Source: Methylocystaceae bacterium
GTDB taxonomy: Bacteria; Pseudomonadota; Alphaproteobacteria; Rhodospirillales; Terasakiellaceae
Assembly: GCA_013373205.1 (NCBI GenBank)
Contig: JABXIG010000015.1
Location: 1 to 64,000, forward strand
Direction: 5' to 3'
DNA: 64,000 nucleotides
A program made the position numbers and the translations under genes. Shown here in pieces: positions 54,245-62,642 of the stretch. Each line of letters starts with the position of its first letter. The first letter of the stretch is position 1. The notes under the pieces were generated by a model. It saw only the letters and a program-made list of their open reading frames with translations. It was not told the DNA's origin and made no database searches.

Positions 54245-55291
54245 ATGTCTACAAGAACAGCCTATAGCCGCGCATTAGATTTAAAAAACGGTGTGGTGGA
54301 AATGAGCCACGGCGGTGGCGGTCGCGCCATGGCCCAACTGATCGATCAACTTTTTGCCGATGCGTTTGCCAATGATATTCTTGCCCAAGGCAATGATCAG
54401 GCGAGCATTTCTATGCCCCAAGGTCGCATGGTGGTCAGCACGGATAGCTTTGTCATCTCCCCGTTATTTTTCCCTGGGGGGAACATCGGTAACCTGGCCG
54501 TCCATGGCACAGTAAACGATGTTGCTTTATCGGGCGGCACCCCCCTTTATCTGACAGCCGGATTTATTCTGGAAGAAGGCTTCCCCTTAAAAGATTTGAA
54601 AACCATCGTTGAAAGTATGGCACACGCCGCAAATGAAGCCGGCGTTCAGATCGTCACAGGGGATACAAAGGTCGTGGAACGCGGTCATGGTGACGGGGTT
54701 TATATCAATACAACCGGGATCGGGGTTGTGGCTGACGGGATTAATATTTCAGGTGAACGCGCAAAACCCGGTGATAAAATTCTGATCAATGGCTTTATCG
54801 GAGATCATGGGGTCGCAATCATGTCCTTGCGCGAAGGCTTAGGGTTCGAGTCCACCATCCAAAGTGACTGCGCTAGCTTAAACGGATTAATTGCCGATAT
54901 GGTCAAGGCCGCCCCTGATATCCATGTGATGCGTGACCCGACACGCGGTGGACTGGCTGCGACCTTGAACGAACTGGCCCAGCAAAGCGGTGTGGGCATG
55001 GAACTGGTGGAAGACCAGGTCCCGATGCGCGATGAAGTGCGCGGCGCGTGCGAAATCTTAGGCCTAGATCCGCTCTATGTTGCCAATGAAGGCAAGCTTC
55101 TGGCGATCTGTACCGAAGAAGATGCAGACAAACTTCTAACCGCCATGCGCGCCCATCCCTTGGGCAAAGATGCAGCCATTATCGGGACAGTTGTTGAAGA
55201 TAAAAACAGTTTTGTTCAACTAAAAACCGGGTTTGGCGGATCGCGGATTGTCGACTGGATTGCGGGTGAACAACTGCCAAGGATTTGTTGA
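54245..55291 (+). CDS. hypE: Hydrogenase expression/formation protein HypE
   Basis: 348 residues. N-terminal VEMSHGGGGRAM, ATP-binding AIR-synthase fold with DSFVISPLFFPGG and MRDPTRGGLAATLNELA, and the C-terminal Cys of LPRIC, whose thiocarboxamide is dehydrated to thiocyanate. It gives the CN ligands to HypC-HypD. A pair of inverted 13-base arms lies between it and hypX. Confidence 0.96.
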   Translation: MSTRTAYSRALDLKNGVVEMSHGGGGRAMAQLIDQLFADAFANDILAQGNDQASISMPQGRMVVSTDSFVISPLFFPGGNIGNLAVHGTVNDVALSGGTPLYLTAGFILEEGFPLKDLKTIVESMAHAANEAGVQIVTGDTKVVERGHGDGVYINTTGIGVVADGINISGERAKPGDKILINGFIGDHGVAIMSLREGLGFESTIQSDCASLNGLIADMVKAAPDIHVMRDPTRGGLAATLNELAQQSGVGMELVEDQVPMRDEVRGACEILGLDPLYVANEGKLLAICTEEDADKLLTAMRAHPLGKDAAIIGTVVEDKNSFVQLKTGFGGSRIVDWIAGEQLPRIC

Positions 55292-55310
55292 CCTTTTTTG
55301 CACGTATTCC

Positions 55311-55352
55311 TGCGAAGGCAGGAATCCCCTGATAGAGACTCCTGCCTTCGCA
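55311..55352. repeat. REP-like inverted repeat between hypE and hypX
   Basis: TGCGAAGGCAGGA (55311-55323) and its exact reverse complement (55340-55352) are separated by 16 bases. The same type of TTCCTGCGAAxGC palindrome appears at 25811 and 32307. It interrupts the otherwise tight hyp operon and may stabilise or attenuate the transcript before hypX. Confidence 0.8.
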
Positions 55353-55363
55353 AGATAACAAAG

Positions 55364-57022
55364 ATGAATAATATGAAGATTTTGCTTCTCACCCATAGCT
55401 TCAACAGCCTGAGCCAACGTCTCTATGTTGAAATTGAACGACTGGGTCATGATTTATCCGTGGAATTTGACATCCATGACAATGTGACAATCGAAGCGGT
55501 TGATCTGTTTCAACCCGACCTGATCATCGCTCCCTTTTTAAAACGCGCAATCCCGAAAAGCGTTTATAAATCGGTCCCCTGCCTGATTGTGCATCCCGGA
55601 CCATTGGGGGATCGCGGGCCATCCTCCCTTGATTGGGCAATTTTCAAAGGGGTCAAAGAATGGGGCGTGACCCTATTGCAGGCCGAAGCGGAAATGGATG
55701 CAGGTCCCGTCTGGGCGCATCGTACCTTCCCCATGCGAACAGCGACCAAAAGCAGCCTTTATCGCAACGAAGTCACCGAAATGGCGGTGGAATGTGTGCT
55801 GGAAGCCCTTGAAAAATTTGATGATCCGACCTTTAAACCAGAATATCTGACAGGCAAAGGCATGTGGCAGGACCTGATGAAACAGGCAACCCGTCAGATC
55901 AACTGGCAAAAAGACGATAGCGCCACCATCTTGCGTAAAATCAATTCAGCCGACGGCACACCCGGTGTACTGGATGGGGACTATTATCTGCATAACGCAA
56001 AAATCGACGACGGGTTAAGCGGACCCGCAGGTGAAATCCTTGCAACATGTAACGGCGCGATTTGTAAAGGCACGATTGATGGGGCGATCTGGATTGGACA
56101 TTTGCGCAAAAAAGGCAAAGACAATTTCAAACTGCCTGCCACACACGTACTGGAACTGAATGATCAATTGGGTGAGCGTGATATCTACCTAAAGATCGAA
56201 GATAAAATCGGCTATCTGCATTTCCCCTTTCATAATGGGGCGATGAATACAGATCAATGTAAACGCTTACTACATGCCTATGAAGATGCATGCCATGAAG
56301 ATATCCACACCATTATCCTGATGGGCGGTGATGATTTCTTTTCCAATGGTATTCATCTAAACGCAATTGAAGCCGCAGAACGTCCGGCAGAAGAAAGCTG
56401 GGCCAATATCAATGCCATGGATGATCTGTGTGAAGCCATCATCACCACAACCGACAAAGTCACCGTTGCCGCCCTTTCCGGGAATGCCGGGGCCGGTGGT
56501 GTGTTTTTTGCGCTCACGTGTGATCGTATTTATGCACGAAGTGGCGTGATTTTGAACCCGCATTATAAAAATATGGGCAACCTGTTTGGTTCAGAATATT
56601 GGACCTACCTTTTGCCCAAACGGATCGGTTCAGGTAACGAAGATAAAGTCATGCAACACCGCCTGCCTATTGGTGCGCTTGAAGCGGTGGAGCTAGGCCT
56701 GATTGATGACTGCTTTGGTAAAACATTCACGGATTTTCAAGCCCTGATGAAAGAACAGGTGCAAATGCTGGAACACGAAACAATCATTGCTGATAAAGTT
56801 CTACAACGTGAAAAAGATGAAGCTGCAAAGCCACTGGCTAACTATCGCGCCGAAGAATTAGAACGTATGAAGCTGAATTTCTTTGGTTTTGATCCGAGCT
56901 ATCATGTGGCCCGATATAAATTTGTTTTACGAGAAGTCAAATCGCACACCCCACTTTATCTTGCCAAACATCGCCAACGGGTAAAGAATAGCAACTATGG
57001 GACAAAGTCACGCACCACATAA
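55364..57022 (+). CDS. hypX: Hydrogenase maturation protein HypX/HoxX
   Basis: 552 residues from ATG 55364 (ATG 55373 is equally possible; an upstream in-frame ATG at 55298 would translate the repeat). The N-terminal half is a formyltransferase-like domain with VHPGPLGDRGPSSLDW; the C-terminal half is an enoyl-CoA hydratase-like domain with GGDDFFSNGIHLNAIE and LSGNAGAGGVFF. HypX makes the CO ligand of the active site from formyl-tetrahydrofolate under aerobic conditions. Its presence implies hydrogenase assembly in air. It overlaps hupT by 26 bases. Confidence 0.92.
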   Translation: MNNMKILLLTHSFNSLSQRLYVEIERLGHDLSVEFDIHDNVTIEAVDLFQPDLIIAPFLKRAIPKSVYKSVPCLIVHPGPLGDRGPSSLDWAIFKGVKEWGVTLLQAEAEMDAGPVWAHRTFPMRTATKSSLYRNEVTEMAVECVLEALEKFDDPTFKPEYLTGKGMWQDLMKQATRQINWQKDDSATILRKINSADGTPGVLDGDYYLHNAKIDDGLSGPAGEILATCNGAICKGTIDGAIWIGHLRKKGKDNFKLPATHVLELNDQLGERDIYLKIEDKIGYLHFPFHNGAMNTDQCKRLLHAYEDACHEDIHTIILMGGDDFFSNGIHLNAIEAAERPAEESWANINAMDDLCEAIITTTDKVTVAALSGNAGAGGVFFALTCDRIYARSGVILNPHYKNMGNLFGSEYWTYLLPKRIGSGNEDKVMQHRLPIGALEAVELGLIDDCFGKTFTDFQALMKEQVQMLEHETIIADKVLQREKDEAAKPLANYRAEELERMKLNFFGFDPSYHVARYKFVLREVKSHTPLYLAKHRQRVKNSNYGTKSRTT

Positions 57023-58337
57023 TCCGTTGGAATTCAACGATGGGCAGGAAAGTGCCTGGTTAGAGGTCATCCAGAAAATGGATGAGGTCTATTCCGACCT
57101 GCTTGAACGCGAAGTCGATCTGGAAAATAAAAACGCCGAACTGGAAGAAGCCCACGATTTTATAGACAGCATCATGGAAGCCATGAGCGATATCTTGATT
57201 GTGTGTGATCGGGTCGGACGGATCGTCAAGGTCAACCGCCCCCTTTTGGATTTAACTGGCTTTGATGAAGAAGACCTGTTTGGCAAACCTATCTCCATTT
57301 TATTAGGGGCAGAGTTTGAAGAAACATTTCGCCAGCTCATCCCCCCGACACAGCGTAATGGTCTCAATGATTATGAAGTCCATCTTCTGGATAAAAAAGG
57401 TCAGGCCGTTGATCCGGTCTCTTTAAACTGTAGCCTTCATAAAACGGCCAGAGGGATTGTTGATGGCTTGGTCATCGTCGGGCGCTCTATCGGTGAATTA
57501 CGCCAAGCCTACGACCAGTTAAACCAAACCCATAGCGAGCTTAAAACCACCCAAAGCCAGCTTCTACAATCAGAGAAAATGGCTTCTATCGGGCGTCTGG
57601 TCGCCGGCGTCGCGCATGAACTCAACAACCCCATCAGTTTTTTATATGGCAATGTTCATTCCATGGAACGCTATGCCAAAAAAATGCGTCGCTACATTGA
57701 AACCTTGCGCGACGAACTGCCCCCGCAAAAACGCCAACAACTGGACGAAGATTTACGAATTGAACGGTTGCTGGAAGATTTACCCAGCTTGCTGGATGGC
57801 ACGCGCGAAGGGGCAGAACGGATAAGCGACATTGTCAACAACCTACGTCGCCTGTCTTTTCGCGAAAGTAAAAGCAAAGATAAGGTGGATGTTGCTGACG
57901 TCATTAAGACCGCTATCCTGTTTGCCACCAAAGGCCGGGATTGCAACCCGCGTGTGGACCTTGACCTTGATGAAACCGCCTATATCGAAGGATCTGCCAA
58001 CCGTTTACATCAGGTCATCCTGAACCTTGTTGAAAACGCCCTGGATGCCACACGGGAAACCGGAAATCGTCACCTTCAAATCCACTGTCATCAACAGGAT
58101 AAAGAAATCGAAATTCTGATCCGGGATTTTGGACCGGGCCTGAACCCCGATGATATCCATAAAATTTTTGATCCCTTCTATACCACCAAACCTGTCGGGG
58201 AAGGTACTGGGCTAGGTTTGTGGATTTCTTACGAGATCGTGCAGGACCATGGCGGACAAATTTCTGTCTACAACCACCACGATGGCGGGGCAGAATTTAA
58301 AGTGACCCTGCCTGCGTATGGGCTTCGTGTTGAATAA
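56997..58337 (+). CDS. hupT: Histidine kinase HupT/HoxJ
   Basis: 446 residues, soluble. An N-terminal helix (WLEVIQKMDEVYSDLLEREVDLENK), PAS domain (about 60-180), HisKA with the phosphorylated His in AHELNNPISFLYGNVH, and HATPase with NLVENALDATRE and GTGLGLWISYEI. The N-terminal signature and LRIERLLEDLPSLLDGTREG are those of HupT, which interacts with HupUV through its PAS domain and acts on the response regulator HupR. hupR is not in this window. Its 3' end overlaps that of the convergent hybrid kinase by 41 bases. Confidence 0.9.
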   Translation: MGQSHAPHNPLEFNDGQESAWLEVIQKMDEVYSDLLEREVDLENKNAELEEAHDFIDSIMEAMSDILIVCDRVGRIVKVNRPLLDLTGFDEEDLFGKPISILLGAEFEETFRQLIPPTQRNGLNDYEVHLLDKKGQAVDPVSLNCSLHKTARGIVDGLVIVGRSIGELRQAYDQLNQTHSELKTTQSQLLQSEKMASIGRLVAGVAHELNNPISFLYGNVHSMERYAKKMRRYIETLRDELPPQKRQQLDEDLRIERLLEDLPSLLDGTREGAERISDIVNNLRRLSFRESKSKDKVDVADVIKTAILFATKGRDCNPRVDLDLDETAYIEGSANRLHQVILNLVENALDATRETGNRHLQIHCHQQDKEIEILIRDFGPGLNPDDIHKIFDPFYTTKPVGEGTGLGLWISYEIVQDHGGQISVYNHHDGGAEFKVTLPAYGLRVE

Positions 58338-61300
58338 CCTCCAACAGCTTTGCAATATTCAACGGTTTTGCCATATAGGCTTTAAAGCCTGCTTGTGCAC
58401 CGCGTTCTATATCGACTTTCATGGCTTGGGCACTTAAAGCAATCACCGGAATATGTTTTAGACGATCATCTTCCTGCATAATAACCATCATATCCCAAGC
58501 ACTCATGCCCGGTAAATTAATATCCAGTAAAATCATATGAACAACATGCTGTGCCAGATGATTCATTGCGGCTTCAGCCGTCGATATGACCGTGAAATGC
58601 ACATCTTCTTGCGTTGAAAACACCTCTTCTACCAATTTTTGATTTTGTGGATTGTCTTCGACATAAAGAATTTCGTAGGGTTTTATCGGCAATGTCAGAG
58701 ATGTTAAAGAAATCGCTTTTCCCCCAGATGTTTCTGTATCCATCAGGTCATACTCCTGCTCGTAAAGTGGTAGCTTAAACCAAAAACGACTGCCTTCGCC
58801 TATAGTACTTTCTACCCCTAACTCCCCATCCATCAATTCAACCAATTTTTGGGTAATGGTCAGTCCGATCCCGGTTCCTTCCACATTGCTATGTTCTGCC
58901 CCTAATCTGTTAAAGGGAATAAACAATTCGTCGATACGCGCTTCATCAAATCCGGTGCCTGTATCCGTGACTGCAAACTCTAGTTTATTCCCCGTTTCAT
59001 CTAGTTGACAGGATAATTCGACTTCCCCCCCAGGGCGATTATATTTAATCGCATTTGACCCCAGATTAACCAACACCTGCTTCAAACGGGTATAATCAGC
59101 CCGTACCATGGGCAGGCTGGCCGCACAGTTATCTTTTTTCAGCGTGACCTCTTTAGCAATGGCCATGTTTTCCAGCAACATATGAGCATCTTTTAAAACA
59201 TCAACAGGCGCAACAGGATCTTTGCTCACCCCGATGTTGCTTGCTTCAATTTTAGACAAGTCCAGAATATCATTAATTAAATTCAACAAGTGTTCCCCAG
59301 CCTGAACAATCTGGGACATATATTCGCGTTGTTTTTCCCCAAGTTTCTGAGCACTGGGCAGCAGCATCAATTGTGCAAACCCTAAAATCCCGTTTAACGG
59401 AGTACGTAACTCATGGCTCATGGATGATAGAAATTCGGATTTTGCCCGACTGGCACTTTCTGCCATTTCTTTGGCTTTTTTCAATTCACTGGCGTGCTCA
59501 TACTCTCTCGTCACATCGCGACCCGAACCAAGATATCCGGCAAAGACGCCCGTTTCTGGGTCAAAAACGGGTTGGCCGCTAATACGAAACATACGCGTAT
59601 TGCCACCCTTATCTTGAATGAGATACTCAAACCGCCGAAAAGGCTCATGTCGCTCGAGAAGTTCTTCATGGGCAACCCATTTTTCCTTCTCTGCTTCATA
59701 GGATTCTGGCATAACCAATTCGCTGCGCAACTTGCCCAAAACGGAACTGGGGGGCACCCCTGTAATTTGCAATGCACGATCTGACATGGCGGTAAAACGT
59801 AAATCCGGTCCCATTTCCCAAAACCAGTCAGAACTGACTTCAGCAATTATTTTGAACCGTTCTTCGCGTTCTCGAAGCTCCTTTTCCATCTGGCGTCGTT
59901 CATCAATTTCATGTTCCAGCGCGTGGGTTCGCTGCAGGACACGAAATTCCAGTTCTTCATTCATATGACGTAAATCTTCTTCCGCCGCTTTTCGTCGGGT
60001 AATATCCTGACCCTGTGCCAACACAGTTTCCACACCTGCACCTTCATTGTAGTCAACCGGGGAAATGCTCCAATTGATGTGGTATTCGCGCGATGTTTCA
60101 ATGTTGGTATGGCTCATTTCCCATTCATCAATCACAGACCCGCTTAATGAACATTCCAGCACGCTGCGTTGATTTTCTTCTGCCCATCCAATCTCTGGAA
60201 TGATATCTTTGACAAAACGCCCCAAGACCACATCTTGTTCAATACCTAGTATCTTTTCAGCCGCCTGATTATATTTGGTAATGCGCCCTGCCCCATCCCA
60301 AGCCAAAATCGGCGAACTGGCCCGTTCGATTAAATTTGTCAAATAGCGTTCATTTTGATTTTTACTGGAAATCACCTGATTGATGGTATCGCCTAACTTA
60401 TTGAGTTCCCAAATTGGCCCGGTGTAGAAATGGACACTGCGATCCCCTGACAGAACCCGTTCTACAAATGACATCAAGCTTCTAGCCGCTTTGGCGACAA
60501 GACTTTTGAAGATAAAGGCGAACACAAGCCCAAGTAACAACATAACCACAAAAGGCATAAGCCAACTATAAAGCGTCAATTGATTCAAGCCGGCAAAACG
60601 ATCACGTTTCACCACAATCGCAAAAGACAAATCATGGTTTTTGATTTGTGCAAGTTGCATTTTTCGGTAAGAGATCAACAAGTCATCACTTTGCGTTAGA
60701 GAATTTCCGGCCTGTTCAATCTCTTCAAGCAACGTTTTACTTAACAATCCGCGTGCCGAGGCAATCACATCGTGTTGATTTAGCAACAACACATCATAGG
60801 CATCTGCCACCTCCCACAAACTTTTCAGCATCTGGCGGTTATGATCAAGGCGTACAACACCATGCAAAAAGTACTCGCTTTGTCCAACGGGGTTTTTATA
60901 CACCAACAGATCTTCTTGCATCCCCGGCTGTTTTGCTTCAATGGAAAAGAATTCCCAATGGCTATCCGGGTATTCGTTCACATCCAGAATCCCTTCCGCC
61001 TCAGTTTCCAGCATTGCACCAACCGACAGTGCTCTTGCAACAGTCTTTCCCCCTGTTGTGCGAACAAACAAATCTTGAACCAGAAAGTCTTTATTTTGTC
61101 GGATTTTATCATAAAGAAGCAATTCAACTTGATTGCGGTTTTCTGCTTCAAGGGCCCTGTGCAGTTCCGGCTTCAAGGCCAATTCGCGCAGTCGGCTTTC
61201 AACAAGGGTGAAACGGTCCTGCAGGCTTAACTGTAAAAGACGATGTCTATAATCAAATGATTGTTCAATCTCATATGTTTCGATTTTCTGGCCTGTCAGA

Positions 61301-61392
61301 TAAATGCTAAATGCAAAAACAGCCGAAGCAATGAGCATGCAGCCAAAGGACAACCCAAGAATATATGTAGACAGATGAAAGCCTTTTTTCAT
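58297..61392 (-). CDS. Hybrid sensor histidine kinase with two PAS domains
   Basis: 1031 residues. Membrane helix 1 (about 8-32), a large periplasmic sensor region (about 33-265), membrane helix 2 (about 270-295), PAS domains (about 350-470 and 515-635) with a coiled coil between, HisKA with SHELRTPLNGILGFAQLM, HATPase with LVNLGSNAIKYNRP and GTGIGLTITQKL, and a C-terminal receiver with the phosphorylated Asp in LLDINLPGM. No output domain is attached, so it probably signals to a separate protein. It is convergent with hupT and divergent from the PAS membrane protein at 61576. Confidence 0.92.
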   Translation of the reverse strand: MKKGFHLSTYILGLSFGCMLIASAVFAFSIYLTGQKIETYEIEQSFDYRHRLLQLSLQDRFTLVESRLRELALKPELHRALEAENRNQVELLLYDKIRQNKDFLVQDLFVRTTGGKTVARALSVGAMLETEAEGILDVNEYPDSHWEFFSIEAKQPGMQEDLLVYKNPVGQSEYFLHGVVRLDHNRQMLKSLWEVADAYDVLLLNQHDVIASARGLLSKTLLEEIEQAGNSLTQSDDLLISYRKMQLAQIKNHDLSFAIVVKRDRFAGLNQLTLYSWLMPFVVMLLLGLVFAFIFKSLVAKAARSLMSFVERVLSGDRSVHFYTGPIWELNKLGDTINQVISSKNQNERYLTNLIERASSPILAWDGAGRITKYNQAAEKILGIEQDVVLGRFVKDIIPEIGWAEENQRSVLECSLSGSVIDEWEMSHTNIETSREYHINWSISPVDYNEGAGVETVLAQGQDITRRKAAEEDLRHMNEELEFRVLQRTHALEHEIDERRQMEKELREREERFKIIAEVSSDWFWEMGPDLRFTAMSDRALQITGVPPSSVLGKLRSELVMPESYEAEKEKWVAHEELLERHEPFRRFEYLIQDKGGNTRMFRISGQPVFDPETGVFAGYLGSGRDVTREYEHASELKKAKEMAESASRAKSEFLSSMSHELRTPLNGILGFAQLMLLPSAQKLGEKQREYMSQIVQAGEHLLNLINDILDLSKIEASNIGVSKDPVAPVDVLKDAHMLLENMAIAKEVTLKKDNCAASLPMVRADYTRLKQVLVNLGSNAIKYNRPGGEVELSCQLDETGNKLEFAVTDTGTGFDEARIDELFIPFNRLGAEHSNVEGTGIGLTITQKLVELMDGELGVESTIGEGSRFWFKLPLYEQEYDLMDTETSGGKAISLTSLTLPIKPYEILYVEDNPQNQKLVEEVFSTQEDVHFTVISTAEAAMNHLAQHVVHMILLDINLPGMSAWDMMVIMQEDDRLKHIPVIALSAQAMKVDIERGAQAGFKAYMAKPLNIAKLLEVIQHEAHTQAGSL

Positions 61393-61575
61393 TTTTTCTT
61401 GTGACCATCCCTATTTATTGCTGGCCGCCATCTCTGATTGGGTGCCTATACTATTATATGCAACCGTTCTCGGTGATTTCAACACTTCCCGGTTAAACTT
61501 CTCTAGATACAAGTATTACTTGACTTTTTTGGTATTTAAGGACTGAATTACCAAACACGGAGAAGGAGCATCACA

Positions 61576-62610
61576 TTGGCAATCAGGGACAAAAAAATCG
61601 GACCTGTCGCACTTGCTTGGTCCAAAACCATCGGCAAGAAAGTGGTCCTGTCCGTTATGCTGGGATGTTTCCTGCTATGTCTTGCAAGTGTGATTTATTT
61701 TGAAAATCAAAATGAAACTTTGCGAAATGACAGCCTGACCCAGTTTGCCCGTAGTCTTGCCGCCACGACCTTAAGTTCTGGCGGGGAGGCCGATGACATT
61801 CTCTTAAAGGTCAATGACCTTTTGACGCTAGATGCCGTCCTTGGGCTGCGCCTGCATAAAGACGGGGACACACCGTTAAGCGTCGGGGATACAAAATCAG
61901 GCTTTCCTCCTTTAAAGTTTGAAGGTTCGCATTATCAGGAATGGAGCGTGGATAAAACCCAACTTGATATTGCCTTCCAACTGGATAAGAGCCTACCCTT
62001 TGATCAGATCGTCATGCGACTTGATACCAACAAGCTCAGCCCGACATCAGTGTACCCAATGATGTTGAAAGTGTTTGCAACCATTTTTATTTCCCTCTTA
62101 ACCGGACTGATCTGCTTGTGGACTATGGGGCGTGGGGTTTGGCGTCCCCTTGAAAAGCTGAATGATTATTTTAAGGATCACAACGCCAAATACGCGACCA
62201 CGGCTTTACCACAGGACCTTTTTAAAAAATATCCGGATTACAAACTGCTGGGTGAACAGATTGAAACCTTGCGCACCGAAATTTTGAAAGCAAAGGAAAA
62301 GGCTGAATTTCAGGCACGCTTTCTGCAAGAAACACCTTATCCGCTGATCCGTTGTTCTGTTAACCGCAAAGTTATGTATGCCAATGGCCCCGCGCGAAGC
62401 TTAAGTCCGCTTTTCGGCGATGACACTCGGGAATTCGTTTCACCTGCTGTATCAGAACTGATCCGTAAATCTTTTCAGGATGCCAAACAGATTTATGGGG
62501 ATGTGCGTTGTGGCGACAAGATTATCACCTTCCGCGCCATCCCGATCTTAGAAACCGGCTATGTCAATTTATATGGCGAAGTTAGCCGTGGTCTGGATGA
62601 AGAGATTTAA
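61576..62610 (+). CDS. Membrane PAS-type protein without output domain
   Basis: 344 residues, TTG start with AAGGAG upstream. Membrane helices at about 22-42 and 160-182 flank a periplasmic sensor segment; a short HAMP-like linker and coiled coil (EQIETLRTEILKAKEKAEFQ) leads into a PAS-like domain (about 250-335, FLQETPYPLIRCSVNRKVMYANGPA). The arrangement is that of a histidine kinase or cyclase N-terminus, but the protein stops before any catalytic domain. It could regulate a partner by contact. The HD-GYP gene is convergent, 32 bases away. Confidence 0.7.
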   Translation: MAIRDKKIGPVALAWSKTIGKKVVLSVMLGCFLLCLASVIYFENQNETLRNDSLTQFARSLAATTLSSGGEADDILLKVNDLLTLDAVLGLRLHKDGDTPLSVGDTKSGFPPLKFEGSHYQEWSVDKTQLDIAFQLDKSLPFDQIVMRLDTNKLSPTSVYPMMLKVFATIFISLLTGLICLWTMGRGVWRPLEKLNDYFKDHNAKYATTALPQDLFKKYPDYKLLGEQIETLRTEILKAKEKAEFQARFLQETPYPLIRCSVNRKVMYANGPARSLSPLFGDDTREFVSPAVSELIRKSFQDAKQIYGDVRCGDKIITFRAIPILETGYVNLYGEVSRGLDEEI

Positions 62611-62642
62611 GACCCCGACTTTGCCAGAATGACAGTTAAAGC

